Positions 8,492-16,255 of a stretch of 64,000 nucleotides of DNA are shown in pieces. Each line of letters begins with the position of its first letter. Positions within the stretch are counted from its first letter, which is position 1. The stretch is from Nocardioides sp. dk884 (GTDB taxonomy: Bacteria > Actinomycetota > Actinomycetes > Propionibacteriales > Nocardioidaceae): assembly GCF_009557055.1 (NCBI RefSeq), contig NZ_CP045649.1, positions 186,001 through 250,000 of the forward strand, written 5' to 3'. The notes beneath the pieces are model-generated. The model did no database searches, was not told the DNA's origin, and worked only from the letters and a program-made list of their open reading frames with translations. A program made the position numbers and the translations under genes.

Positions 8492-9931
8492 ATGGCACAG
8501 CGTTGGAGTGCTCGCCAGCTGATCGAGCTCGTCCTCGATGCGGGCTCGTTCGAGTCCTGGGACTCGCCCGTCGACACCTCCGGCTTGTCGGAGGACTACT
8601 GCGCTGAGCTCGCCGCCGCCTCCCTCAAGGCGGGTACTGACGAGTCGGTCCTCACGGGCCGGGGCCTGGTGCGGGGGCGGCCGGTCGTCGTGGTCCTGAA
8701 CGAGTTCGCCTTCCTGGCCGGTTCGATCGGCAGGACGTCGGCGAACCGGATCGTCGAGGCGATCCGGCGCGCGACGGCGCTCGGGCTGCCGGTGCTGGCA
8801 AGTACCGCCTCCGGGGGGACGCGGATGCAGGAGGGTACGCCGGCGTTCGTGCGGATGATGGACATATCTCGGGCGGTGATGGAGCACCGGTCGGCGGGGC
8901 TTCCGTACCTCGTGCACCTGCGTCACCCGACGACGGGCGGGGTGTATGCCTCATGGGGCTCGTTGGGGCACGTCACGGTCGCCGAGCCCGGGGCGCTGGT
9001 CGGCTTCCTCGGACCCAAGGTCTTCGAGGCCCTCGAGGGCCATTCGTTCCCTCAGGGGGTCCAGGTGGCGGAGAACCTTGCCGCCAAGGGCGTGATCGAC
9101 GCGGTGGTGGCGGCTGCTGACCTGCCTGACGTGGTCGACCGCGCGCTCGCGGTGCTCCTGGACCCTCCGGTTCCCTCCGTGTTGGCACGGCGCACCGGTC
9201 GACCGGATGCGGGCCTCTCGGCCTGGTCGGCGATCAGCGCCACGCGAGCGGATGGCCGGATCGGTGTTCGTGACCTGCTGCGGCAGGCCGGGGACTCCAT
9301 TGTGCGCCTCTCGGGCACGGACACGGGGGAGCGTGACGCCTCGGTGCTGACGGTCCTCGCTCGCGTCGACGGTGAGCCGTGCGTCCTTATCGGTCAGGAC
9401 CGCTCGAGACAGGGGTCCGGCTCCCGGATGGGCCCCGCAGCGCTGCGACAGGCCCTCCGTGCGATGGCGCTCGCCGAGGAGCTCGGCCTCCCGCTGGTGA
9501 CGGTCATCGACACCCCGGGGGCCGACCTCTCCGTGCGGGCGGAGGAGGGTGCGATCGCCGGCGAGATCGCTCGTTGCCTCGGCGCCATGGCGAGGATGAA
9601 GGTGCCGACCGTGGCGGTGATCCTCGGTCAGGGCTGCGGCGGTGGCGCGCTGGCACTGCTGGCCGCGAAGCGGGTCATCGCCACGGAGCGGGCCTGGCTC
9701 ACGCCGTTGCCGCCGGAGGGAGCGAGTGTCATCGTCCACGGCGACATCACGCACGCAGCCGCCATGGCTGAGCAGCAGCGGGTCCGCGCCGTCGACCTGC
9801 TCGCAGACGGCGCCGTCCACCGGGTGGTTCCCGAGCCGGTCGGTGACAGCGTCCCCGAGCTGGCCGCAGCCGTCGGGGCGGAGATCGCCCACGCCCTGCG
9901 CAGCCTGCGCAGGCAGCCGGTCTCGCGCTGA
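8492..9931 (+). CDS. Acyl-CoA carboxylase carboxyltransferase, fused beta-alpha halves
   Basis: A 479-residue protein with two crotonase-fold halves in one chain. The N-terminal half is AccD-like (ASTASGGTRMQEGT and a GGVYASWGSLGH glycine-rich stretch). The C-terminal half is AccA/PccB-like (VTVIDTPGAD, then GQGCGGGALALLAAKR). The usual AccD zinc ribbon is absent. ATG 8492 follows a strong AGGAGGAAA; an in-frame upstream ATG at 8396 lacks such a site. In the family this subunit moves carboxyl from biotin to an acyl-CoA. No biotin carboxylase or BCCP is in the window, so it must borrow one or act as a decarboxylase or another crotonase-type enzyme. Confidence 0.82.
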   Translation: MAQRWSARQLIELVLDAGSFESWDSPVDTSGLSEDYCAELAAASLKAGTDESVLTGRGLVRGRPVVVVLNEFAFLAGSIGRTSANRIVEAIRRATALGLPVLASTASGGTRMQEGTPAFVRMMDISRAVMEHRSAGLPYLVHLRHPTTGGVYASWGSLGHVTVAEPGALVGFLGPKVFEALEGHSFPQGVQVAENLAAKGVIDAVVAAADLPDVVDRALAVLLDPPVPSVLARRTGRPDAGLSAWSAISATRADGRIGVRDLLRQAGDSIVRLSGTDTGERDASVLTVLARVDGEPCVLIGQDRSRQGSGSRMGPAALRQALRAMALAEELGLPLVTVIDTPGADLSVRAEEGAIAGEIARCLGAMARMKVPTVAVILGQGCGGGALALLAAKRVIATERAWLTPLPPEGASVIVHGDITHAAAMAEQQRVRAVDLLADGAVHRVVPEPVGDSVPELAAAVGAEIAHALRSLRRQPVSR

Positions 9932-10003
9932 GGCTTGCTGCTTGGCGGCGCACAGTACAGACTTCCAAGTAATATTATTACACCTATTCACCCTGGAGTG
10001 CCG

Positions 10004-11002
10004 ATGCCCATTGAGATCCACGAGCTCCGCGTGCCCACGCCCGGCCCCGCCGGGCAGCCCTGGGAGCTCGCCGCGACCGTCTTCCTCCCGGCTCCGTCGG
10101 CGTTGCCCGCCGGTCCCAACCTGCTTGCGCTGATCCCCGGTGCGGGCTACAGCCGCGGCTACTTCAACCTGCCGGTGCCGGGTGCGAGCCAGGCGATGTA
10201 CCACGCGGGCCGCGGCAACATCATCGTGACGATCGACCCGCTCGGTGCCGGCGACAGCAGCCCGGCCCAGGACGCCACGGCGGCAGACGCGGCCGCCGCG
10301 CTCGACGCGGCGGTCCACCAGGTCGTGGGTGGCCTCGGGGCCGGGACGCTCATCCCCGGCCTGGGGCCCGTGGCCATCGGTGCCACCGCCGGGGTGGGCC
10401 ATTCCTTGGGGGGCCACCTGGTGACCGTGACGCAGGCCGAGCACGGAACTTTCAAGGGTGTCGGCCTGCTCGGGTGTAGCGTCCTCGGCACTCGGTTCCC
10501 GCTCGCTGGCGGCGGGTCGACGGACTCACCGGCGGAGGCCGACTTCACCTACGCCTTCCACTGGGGTTCGGTCCCGGAGGTCGACCCGACCGCCGAGCCG
10601 ACGGATCTCGCGTCCCTCGCGGGGATCGATGTCGCGCTCGGGCTGCCGGTCCGTCACGACGACGCGCCCTGGGTGAGCCGATCGATCCCGGGTTACGTGT
10701 CGGAGCTGCTCGGGGCGTCCGCCGTCCGGGCCGGCGACATCGAGGCCGAGGTGCTGCTCGCCGTCGGTGACCGCGACGTCACGCACCCGATCGAGGAGGA
10801 GGCGGCGGCGTTCGCCAGTGCGCACGTCGACACCTTCGTGCTGCGTGAATCGGCCCACCAGCACAACTTCGCCGCGACCAGCGAGGAGCTCTGGAAGGTG
10901 GTCGACACCTTCGTCCACCACTCCTCGACGTTCGATCGTCGGGTCCAGTCCACCGAGTTCGCGGGCCGGTTCCAGGCCGCCACCGAGGACGAGGCGGAGT
11001 AG
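10004..11002 (+). CDS. Alpha/beta hydrolase
   Basis: A 332-residue alpha/beta-hydrolase-fold protein. The nucleophile motif is GHSLGGH (AGVGHSLGGHLVTV), the acid is likely the Asp of GDRDVTHP, and the base His is in SAHQHNF near the C-terminus. The N-terminal strand region includes LLALIPGAGYSRGYFN, which forms the oxyanion side. The ATG at 10004 has GGAG six bases upstream; the frame is open earlier but crosses the promoter. The preceding AT-rich block contains TAATATTA. It could be an esterase or lactonase; no substrate can be named. It is convergent with the next hydrolase gene, with a hairpin between. Confidence 0.82.
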   Translation: MPIEIHELRVPTPGPAGQPWELAATVFLPAPSALPAGPNLLALIPGAGYSRGYFNLPVPGASQAMYHAGRGNIIVTIDPLGAGDSSPAQDATAADAAAALDAAVHQVVGGLGAGTLIPGLGPVAIGATAGVGHSLGGHLVTVTQAEHGTFKGVGLLGCSVLGTRFPLAGGGSTDSPAEADFTYAFHWGSVPEVDPTAEPTDLASLAGIDVALGLPVRHDDAPWVSRSIPGYVSELLGASAVRAGDIEAEVLLAVGDRDVTHPIEEEAAAFASAHVDTFVLRESAHQHNFAATSEELWKVVDTFVHHSSTFDRRVQSTEFAGRFQAATEDEAE

Positions 11003-11015
11003 ATCGAGACGGCCC

Positions 11016-11045
11016 GCGCGCCGGTCGCCGCGGCGACCGGCGCGC
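11016..11045. terminator. Bidirectional hairpin terminator
   Basis: A perfect 14-bp stem (GCGCGCCGGTCGCC and complement) with a 2-base loop lies between two convergent hydrolase genes. It is GC-only and has no T tract. Confidence 0.75.
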
Positions 11046-11050
11046 GGCCC

Positions 11051-11716
11051 TCACGCCATCAAGAAGTCGAGCACGACGAGCTTCGCTTCGAACTGCGACG
11101 TGGTGGCGAAGTGGTCGGTGTCTCGCAGGGTGACCAGCTGCGCCTGTGGCAACGACGCCAGGAGCTCGTCCGGCTCGCCCAGGAAGTCCCGTTCGCCCAG
11201 CACCAGGAGGACCGGCGCGGTGACCCGCGCGAGGTCGGCGAAGCGAGGTGGCGCCTCCGCGCGGCGCGCCCAGTCCAGGACTGTTGCGACGTCGTTCCCC
11301 GCTCGCTCCGCCGCTCGTCGCACGCTCCGCATCACGGGGGAGTCCAGGTCGTTCGCGCCGGCGCGCATCGACTCCCGCGTCACCCGGAGCTGGGTGTCGG
11401 CCAGGCCGAGGAACACCAGTCGCCGGAAGAGCTCCGGGCGGCGTACGGCGGCACTCAGGCTCAGCACCGAGCCGGCCGAGAAGGCGACGAGGTCCACCTC
11501 GCCGTAGGACTCGCACAGCTGTAGGAGGCGCCCGACGCCGGTGTCGGTGGCGTCGGTGAGGCCGGGGGAGCGTCCGTGACCGGGCAGGTCGAACCCGACC
11601 ACCGCCCGCCCCTCCGCCTCGAGCATGTCGACCCAGCCGTGCCGTCGCCAGTTGTGCTCGAAGGTGCTGCCCATGCCGTGGACCAGAACGACTGGCGGCT
11701 TCTCGGTCACGGTCAT
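11051..11716 (-). CDS. Alpha/beta hydrolase, paralogue of 1190-1864
   Basis: A 221-residue hydrolase colinear with the protein at 1190-1864. PPVVLVHGMGSTF matches PPVIFVHGLGSTY, the nucleophile is the Ser of AFSAGSVL, the acid is in GERDFLG, and the base is the His of DTDHF. It is preceded by the ankyrin-repeat gene with an ATGA overlap, so the two are translationally coupled. The product is probably a cytosolic esterase or C-C hydrolase. Two copies 10 kb apart suggest duplication for related substrates. Confidence 0.86.
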   Translation of the reverse strand: MTVTEKPPVVLVHGMGSTFEHNWRRHGWVDMLEAEGRAVVGFDLPGHGRSPGLTDATDTGVGRLLQLCESYGEVDLVAFSAGSVLSLSAAVRRPELFRRLVFLGLADTQLRVTRESMRAGANDLDSPVMRSVRRAAERAGNDVATVLDWARRAEAPPRFADLARVTAPVLLVLGERDFLGEPDELLASLPQAQLVTLRDTDHFATTSQFEAKLVVLDFLMA

Positions 11717-12090
11717 CGGGACTCGGGCAGCGCGCGCTGGAACATCTCGGCCGCGTCGCGCCCGGTGGGAGTGCCGACGTCGAGGCTGGCGCCGTGTCGC
11801 AGTAGGACCGCGGTGACGTCGTCGTATCCCTTGAAGAGAGCGCCCGCGATCGCCACCTGGTCGCGATCGTTCGCGGTGTCGACGCCGGCGCCTCGCTCGG
11901 CGAGGCCGTCGACCAGGGATGCGTGGCCGTGGTACGCCGCGAGCAGCAGGAGCGTGTTGCCCTGGTGGTCGGTCAGGTCGACCGGCACACCGGCGTCGAC
12001 GTAGGCGAGCACGCGGGCGGTCTGTCCGTCGCGGGCCGCATCGAACAGCTCCAGCGCGACCTTGATCATCTCTTCGGTGGGTTCGCTCAC
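11713..12090 (-). CDS. Ankyrin-repeat protein
   Basis: A 125-residue protein with about three ankyrin repeats from residue 15 on (DHQGNTLLLLAAYHGHASLV is the clearest, followed by a degenerate AIAGALFKGYDDVTAVLLRHGA). I use GTG 12090 because a GAGGAT sits upstream and because the extra upstream codons fall in the promoter. Ankyrin repeats bind proteins, so its natural partner is the hydrolase whose start overlaps its stop. There is no signal peptide and no membrane segment. The exact role is unknown. Confidence 0.8.
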   Translation of the reverse strand: MSEPTEEMIKVALELFDAARDGQTARVLAYVDAGVPVDLTDHQGNTLLLLAAYHGHASLVDGLAERGAGVDTANDRDQVAIAGALFKGYDDVTAVLLRHGASLDVGTPTGRDAAEMFQRALPESR

Positions 12091-12149
12091 CGCGCCATCC
12101 TCACGCACTGACACCGAAAAGGCGACCATCAGGTGGATTATCTGGATCA

Positions 12150-12178
12150 TTGACATGAACAAGGGGCCGCCCTAGCGT
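12150..12178 (+). promoter_or_regulatory. Predicted promoter for the SDR gene (TTGACA-17-TAGCGT)
   Basis: A consensus -35 TTGACA, a 17-base spacer and a -10 TAGCGT lie upstream of the SDR at 12237. The same -10 hexamer, with an 18-base spacer, is found in front of both ferredoxin/P450 loci (19306-19335 and 49090-49119). The preceding bases ATCATTGAC are also shared with the 19.3-kb promoter. Confidence 0.5.
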
Positions 12179-12236
12179 GCACCTGGGCCGGGAGGCCCCG
12201 GCCGCGGCTGACCCACACGACAGGGAGTGAGCGGAC

Positions 12237-12989
12237 ATGACCGAGCGGAACCTCGAGGGCAAGGTCGCCGTCGTCACCGGCGCGGGCCGCGGGGTGGGGC
12301 TCGGCATCGCGCTCGAGCTCGCTGCCCGCGGTGCCGCCGTCGCGATCAACGACGTCAGTGCCGAGCGCGCCGAGCAGGCCGTCCGCGCCGTCACCGACGC
12401 CGGCGGCAAGGCCGTGTCGGCGGCCGGCGACATCACCGACGAGGGGGCGGTGAAGGAGATCTTCGCCCGCGCCGACCGGCTCGGTGCCGTGGACATCCTG
12501 ATCAACAATGCCGGCATCCCCCCGCAGGGCATGGGCCTGTCGTCGTTCGTGGAGGAGGCCACCGAGAGCTGGAAGCGCTTCGTCGACATCAATGTCTACG
12601 GCGTCGCGTTCATGACACGGGCCGCGCTGGCCCCGATGATCGAGAAGGGCTGGGGCCGCGTGGTCACCATCGTCTCCGACTCGGCCCGCGTCGGCGACCC
12701 GAACCTGGCGATGTACGCCGCCTCGAAGGCGGCTGCGGCGACGATCATGCGCTCAGTGGCGGGCGAGGTCGGCAGGTACGGCGTGACCTGCAACTCGATC
12801 AGCCTCAGCACGATCGCCGCTCCGGGGATGCCCGAGGAGGTGGCGGCCAAGCTCGCGAGCCGGTACGCCGTCAAGCGGCTGGGGAGTCCCGCAGACGTCG
12901 CTGCGGCGGTCGCCTACTTCTGCTCGCCCGCCGCCGAGTGGGTCACCGGTCAGACACTGTCGGTCGACGGCGGGTACGTGCGCATCTGA
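12237..12989 (+). CDS. SDR-family oxidoreductase
   Basis: A 250-residue classical short-chain dehydrogenase. The cofactor motif is TGAGRGVGLGIA, followed by NNAG in LINNAGIPP. The active site has Ser in TIVSDSARVG and YxxxK in YAASK. The C-terminal WVTGQTLSVDGGY is the standard end. Asp-Val after the second strand (INDVSAERA) suggests NAD preference. It would oxidise a hydroxyl or reduce a ketone in the pathway. GGGAG lies upstream of the ATG. Its last 40 bases overlap the convergent DUF2889 gene. Confidence 0.9.
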   Translation: MTERNLEGKVAVVTGAGRGVGLGIALELAARGAAVAINDVSAERAEQAVRAVTDAGGKAVSAAGDITDEGAVKEIFARADRLGAVDILINNAGIPPQGMGLSSFVEEATESWKRFVDINVYGVAFMTRAALAPMIEKGWGRVVTIVSDSARVGDPNLAMYAASKAAAATIMRSVAGEVGRYGVTCNSISLSTIAAPGMPEEVAAKLASRYAVKRLGSPADVAAAVAYFCSPAAEWVTGQTLSVDGGYVRI

Positions 12990-13969
12990 CGCCGGGGGAC
13001 GTCGGGCTCGAGCAGCGCCGGCACCAGCCGCAGCGAGCGGAGCTCGTCGTTCAGGTGCGTGCAGCCGGTGGGGCCGGCCATGGCGCGCCGTACCGTCGGT
13101 TCGATCTGCGAGACTGGGAGGCCCCCGAGCGCGAGTGCCGACCGGGCAGCGAGGGGGCAGTGCTCCAGCGGCAGGTTGCCGGGCACCGCCTCGACGGTGT
13201 CGAGCACGAGCGGGTCGCCGGACAGCGCCGCGACGAGGCCGTACTCGTGGACGACCACCTCGACGCCGTCGGGTCGCACGAAGGTGTCGCGGAAGTAGCC
13301 GGTCACGGCCGTCCTGCGGTCCTCCATCGGTGCGACCTGCAGCATCCGCCGACGCCGGAACGAGCCCGGCGACACGGGCGGTTCGTCGTGCCAGACGAGC
13401 GGGTCGGCAATCACGAACTCGACGCTGGGGGCCTTGGTGGCGAAGTACGCCGGGACGTCGAACTGCTCGCCGCGTCGGTCCATCGTGCTGAACCCCACGC
13501 AGGTGAGCCGCATCAGCGACGGGAGCCGGCCGCCGTCGGCCTGCGCCGAGCCTTCGTAGAGCCGCGCGTAGCCGCTGGCGAGACAGGTGCCGACGACGTC
13601 GTCGAGCAGCGTGTCGGTGAGACCGCCGACCGGTCCGAACGCGTCGTCGCCGCGGTCGCCCAGCCCGGCACGCAGCCGTGCCACCGTCTTGCGCAGTCCG
13701 CGTTGTGCCGAGAGTCCCCGCAGCTCCTCCGGCAGGGTGTGCCCGCCCGCGCGCGGGACGATCAGGCCCGCGGCGTCGAGGTCGAAGGAGAGCTGCTCGT
13801 CAGTCGTCCGGACGTCCCCGTCGGACCGGCGCAGGTCGCGCCCGGTCGCGATGACGCCCTGCCCGTTCGCCCAGGAGCCGTGTGGGGTGATCAGGATGCT
13901 GGTCGTACGCCGGGTCGCCCCGACCGACACGGGAGGGATCGTGGGCCCGCCGCCCGGGACTGCGCTCAC
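12950..13969 (-). CDS. DUF2889 family protein
   Basis: A 339-residue protein with no membrane segments. The C-terminal GPTGCTHLNDELRSL is the characteristic end of DUF2889 proteins, preceded by an ITPHGSWANGQGVIATGRDL-like N-terminal region and a MEDRRTAVTGYFRD core. Members often sit in aromatic or alicyclic degradation clusters, but the function is unknown. GTG 13969 has GGAG upstream. It overlaps the convergent SDR by 40 bp and is divergent from the small gene at 14066; the 96-bp gap is AT-rich (AATCAGTTGAATCTTTATGG) and likely holds both promoters. Confidence 0.75.
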   Translation of the reverse strand: MSAVPGGGPTIPPVSVGATRRTTSILITPHGSWANGQGVIATGRDLRRSDGDVRTTDEQLSFDLDAAGLIVPRAGGHTLPEELRGLSAQRGLRKTVARLRAGLGDRGDDAFGPVGGLTDTLLDDVVGTCLASGYARLYEGSAQADGGRLPSLMRLTCVGFSTMDRRGEQFDVPAYFATKAPSVEFVIADPLVWHDEPPVSPGSFRRRRMLQVAPMEDRRTAVTGYFRDTFVRPDGVEVVVHEYGLVAALSGDPLVLDTVEAVPGNLPLEHCPLAARSALALGGLPVSQIEPTVRRAMAGPTGCTHLNDELRSLRLVPALLEPDVPRRQMRTYPPSTDSV

Positions 13970-14065
13970 GCCGGCTCCTCATACTTCGAGAACACTCAAT
14001 CAGTTGAATCTTTATGGTGATGTACCTTACGCTGCCATCACCGATCTCGATAGGGGAGTAACAAC

Positions 14066-14353
14066 GTGAGCCTGACTGCTGGAGCCCGCCTCAAGACGAC
14101 GACGTCCGCCCTCGAGGTGGTGGTCGTGACGCCGCCGAGCATCGATGAGCAGCTGTTGGCCGCCGGTGAGCCGATGGCGGCGGACGTGACGCCCGGCCCG
14201 GCGGGCGACGCGACGTACGCGATCGGCAAGCGCTACGTCGAGGAGACCTCCGGCATCGAGGTCCTGGTGGTCAAGCCGGGCCCGGGCCCGTTGACGATCG
14301 GCGGCAACGAGCTGGCCATGAAGGTCGCCAAGCCCCTCCCCGCCTCCGACTGA
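14066..14353 (+). CDS. Small conserved-looking protein, unknown function
   Basis: A 95-residue soluble acidic protein without cysteines, signal peptide or membrane segment. It starts at a GTG with GGGAG upstream. The centre reads AIGKRYVEETSGIEVLVVKP and the end is KVAKPLPASD; the layout suggests a small beta-rich domain. Codon use matches its neighbours, so it is probably a real gene. I do not recognise a named family. It lies between the divergent DUF2889 gene and the aldehyde dehydrogenase, and may be cotranscribed with the latter. Confidence 0.65.
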   Translation: MSLTAGARLKTTTSALEVVVVTPPSIDEQLLAAGEPMAADVTPGPAGDATYAIGKRYVEETSGIEVLVVKPGPGPLTIGGNELAMKVAKPLPASD

Positions 14354-14495
14354 GGACCGACCGGCGCGGCGCTCGACGCCTCTGTTGCGAGTCGGCGGGC
14401 CTTCCTTTAATTCATTGAACTGGTTAGTGTGACGTGGCGCACTTGCCCCTCGGGCTCGCACCGCCCCGACCTGGATCACCGAAGGAGCACACGGC

Positions 14496-16022
14496 ATGAC
14501 CGCAGTAGAGAACACGAGTGGTGTCCTGGCCGGCGAGCAGCGGATGCTCGTCGGTGGCGAGCTGGTCGAGGCCGAGGGCGGTCGTCGGTTCGACGTCGAG
14601 AACCCCGCCACCGAGGAGATCATCGGCCAGGTCGCCGACGGCACTGTCGCCGACATGGAGCGCGCGATCGGCATCGCCCGCCACGCCTTCGACAGCAACC
14701 GCCAGTGGCGTGAGGACGTCGAGTTCCGCCACCATTGCATGACCCAGCTCAGCGAGGCGCTCGACCGCCACCGTGAGGAGCTGCGCCGCATCATCGTCAG
14801 CGAGGTCGGCACGCCGGTCAGCGTGACGGCGTCCCAGGTCGACTCGCCGCTGCTCGAGCCCGCGTTCTGGGCGGAGAAGGGCAAGAGCTGGAACTACCTC
14901 GAGGACACCGGGCTCCATGAGGGCTACGGGATGAAGTCGCGCCGTCTGACCCAGTGGTCGCCCATCGGCGTGGTCGGCTCCATCACCCCCTGGAACACGC
15001 CGCTCTACCTCAACATCGCCGAGACGGTTCCGGCCCTCATGGCCGGCAATGCGGTGGTCCTGAAGCCGGCGCAGCTGACGCCGTACTCGGGCACCACCTA
15101 TGGCCGGATCATCCTCGAGGAGACCGACATCCCCGCCGGGATCTTCCAGGTCGTCTCCTCCAATGACAACGAGGTCGGCGCCGCCCTCACCCGTGATCCG
15201 CGCGTCGACATGATCTCCTTCACCGGCTCCACCGCGACCGGCCGCCGGATCCTGGAGGCGGCATCCGCCACTGTCAAGAAGACGGTGCTCGAGCTCGGCG
15301 GCAAGTCGGCGCACATCCTCACCGACGACGCCGACTTCGCGACGTTCCTCCCCGGGGCGGCGATGATCGCGTGTGTCATGTCGGGACAGAGCTGCGTGCT
15401 CCCCAGTCGCATCCTGCTGCCCCGCAGCCGCTACGAGGAGGGGCTGGAGATCCTCAAGGCCGCCTTCGAGCAGTTCCCGTACGGCGACCCGTGGGACCCG
15501 AGCAAGCTGCAGGGCCCGCAGGTCGCTGGTCTGCAGTGGCACAAGGTCCAGGGCATGATCCAGCGTGCCATCGACGACGGGGCACGTCTGGTGACAGGTG
15601 GTCTCGGTCGTCCCGAGGGCTTCGAGAAGGGCTGGTACACCCGCCCGACGCTCTTCGCCGACGTCCGCCCCGGCACCGACCTGTTCGAGAACGAGGTGTT
15701 CGGCCCGGTGCTCGCGGTCACGCCGTACGACGGCGACGAGGAGGCCATCGCGCTGGCGAACGACAGCGTCTACGGCCTCTCCGGCCAGGTGAGCGCCGGC
15801 GACCCGCAGCGGGCTTTCGACATCGCCAGCCGCATCAACACCGGCAGCATGACCGTCAACGGCGGTGGCTACTTCGGCCTCACCAGCCCGTTCGGCGGCA
15901 CCAAGCAGTCGGGGCTCGGCCGGCGCAACAGCGACGACGGCTTCGCCGAGTACATGGAGTCCAAGACCGTCGGCGTGCCCGCTGACTTCCTGCCCGCCGG
16001 AGCCCGCCCCGCCGGTCACTGA
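14496..16022 (+). CDS. Aldehyde dehydrogenase (NAD(P)+)
   Basis: A 508-residue ALDH-superfamily enzyme oxidising an aldehyde to the acid. The cofactor-pocket motif is TPWNTPLYLNIAE and the glycine motif is SFTGSTATGRRI. The general-base Glu is in LELGGKSAHI, and the catalytic nucleophile is Cys300 in SGQSCVLPSR. A GAAGGAG lies upstream of the ATG. The intergenic 14354-14495 is AT-rich, with ATTCATTGAACTGGTTAGTG, probably its promoter. A 12-bp hairpin follows. The natural substrate may be the aldehyde formed after a P450 hydroxylation. Confidence 0.92.
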   Translation: MTAVENTSGVLAGEQRMLVGGELVEAEGGRRFDVENPATEEIIGQVADGTVADMERAIGIARHAFDSNRQWREDVEFRHHCMTQLSEALDRHREELRRIIVSEVGTPVSVTASQVDSPLLEPAFWAEKGKSWNYLEDTGLHEGYGMKSRRLTQWSPIGVVGSITPWNTPLYLNIAETVPALMAGNAVVLKPAQLTPYSGTTYGRIILEETDIPAGIFQVVSSNDNEVGAALTRDPRVDMISFTGSTATGRRILEAASATVKKTVLELGGKSAHILTDDADFATFLPGAAMIACVMSGQSCVLPSRILLPRSRYEEGLEILKAAFEQFPYGDPWDPSKLQGPQVAGLQWHKVQGMIQRAIDDGARLVTGGLGRPEGFEKGWYTRPTLFADVRPGTDLFENEVFGPVLAVTPYDGDEEAIALANDSVYGLSGQVSAGDPQRAFDIASRINTGSMTVNGGGYFGLTSPFGGTKQSGLGRRNSDDGFAEYMESKTVGVPADFLPAGARPAGH

Positions 16023-16050
16023 CGGGCTGCGGGCCGGTCGTCCCGGTTGC

Positions 16051-16077
16051 GCCCCTGCGGGTCGGACCCGCAGGGGC
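16051..16077 (+). terminator. Hairpin terminator after aldehyde dehydrogenase
   Basis: A perfect 12-bp stem (GCCCCTGCGGGT and complement) with a 3-base loop lies 28 bp after the stop codon. The rest of 16023-16255 is GC-rich spacer plus an AT-rich patch near 16139-16165 that probably carries the next promoter. Confidence 0.7.
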
Positions 16078-16255
16078 TGCTCGGCCATGCGCTGCGGCGC
16101 GAGCCGAGCGGCCGGTCCGGCGCCGCGAGCCTCGCCACAATTAGTGAGATGATTGGCCTTTTCTGTTCCCCCTGAGGCCCGCGTCACGTTATGTTCCCAG
16201 CGTCACATCCGGCTCCGAGCAATGGCTCCGGAGCCCCATCCGAAGGAGTGTTGCC

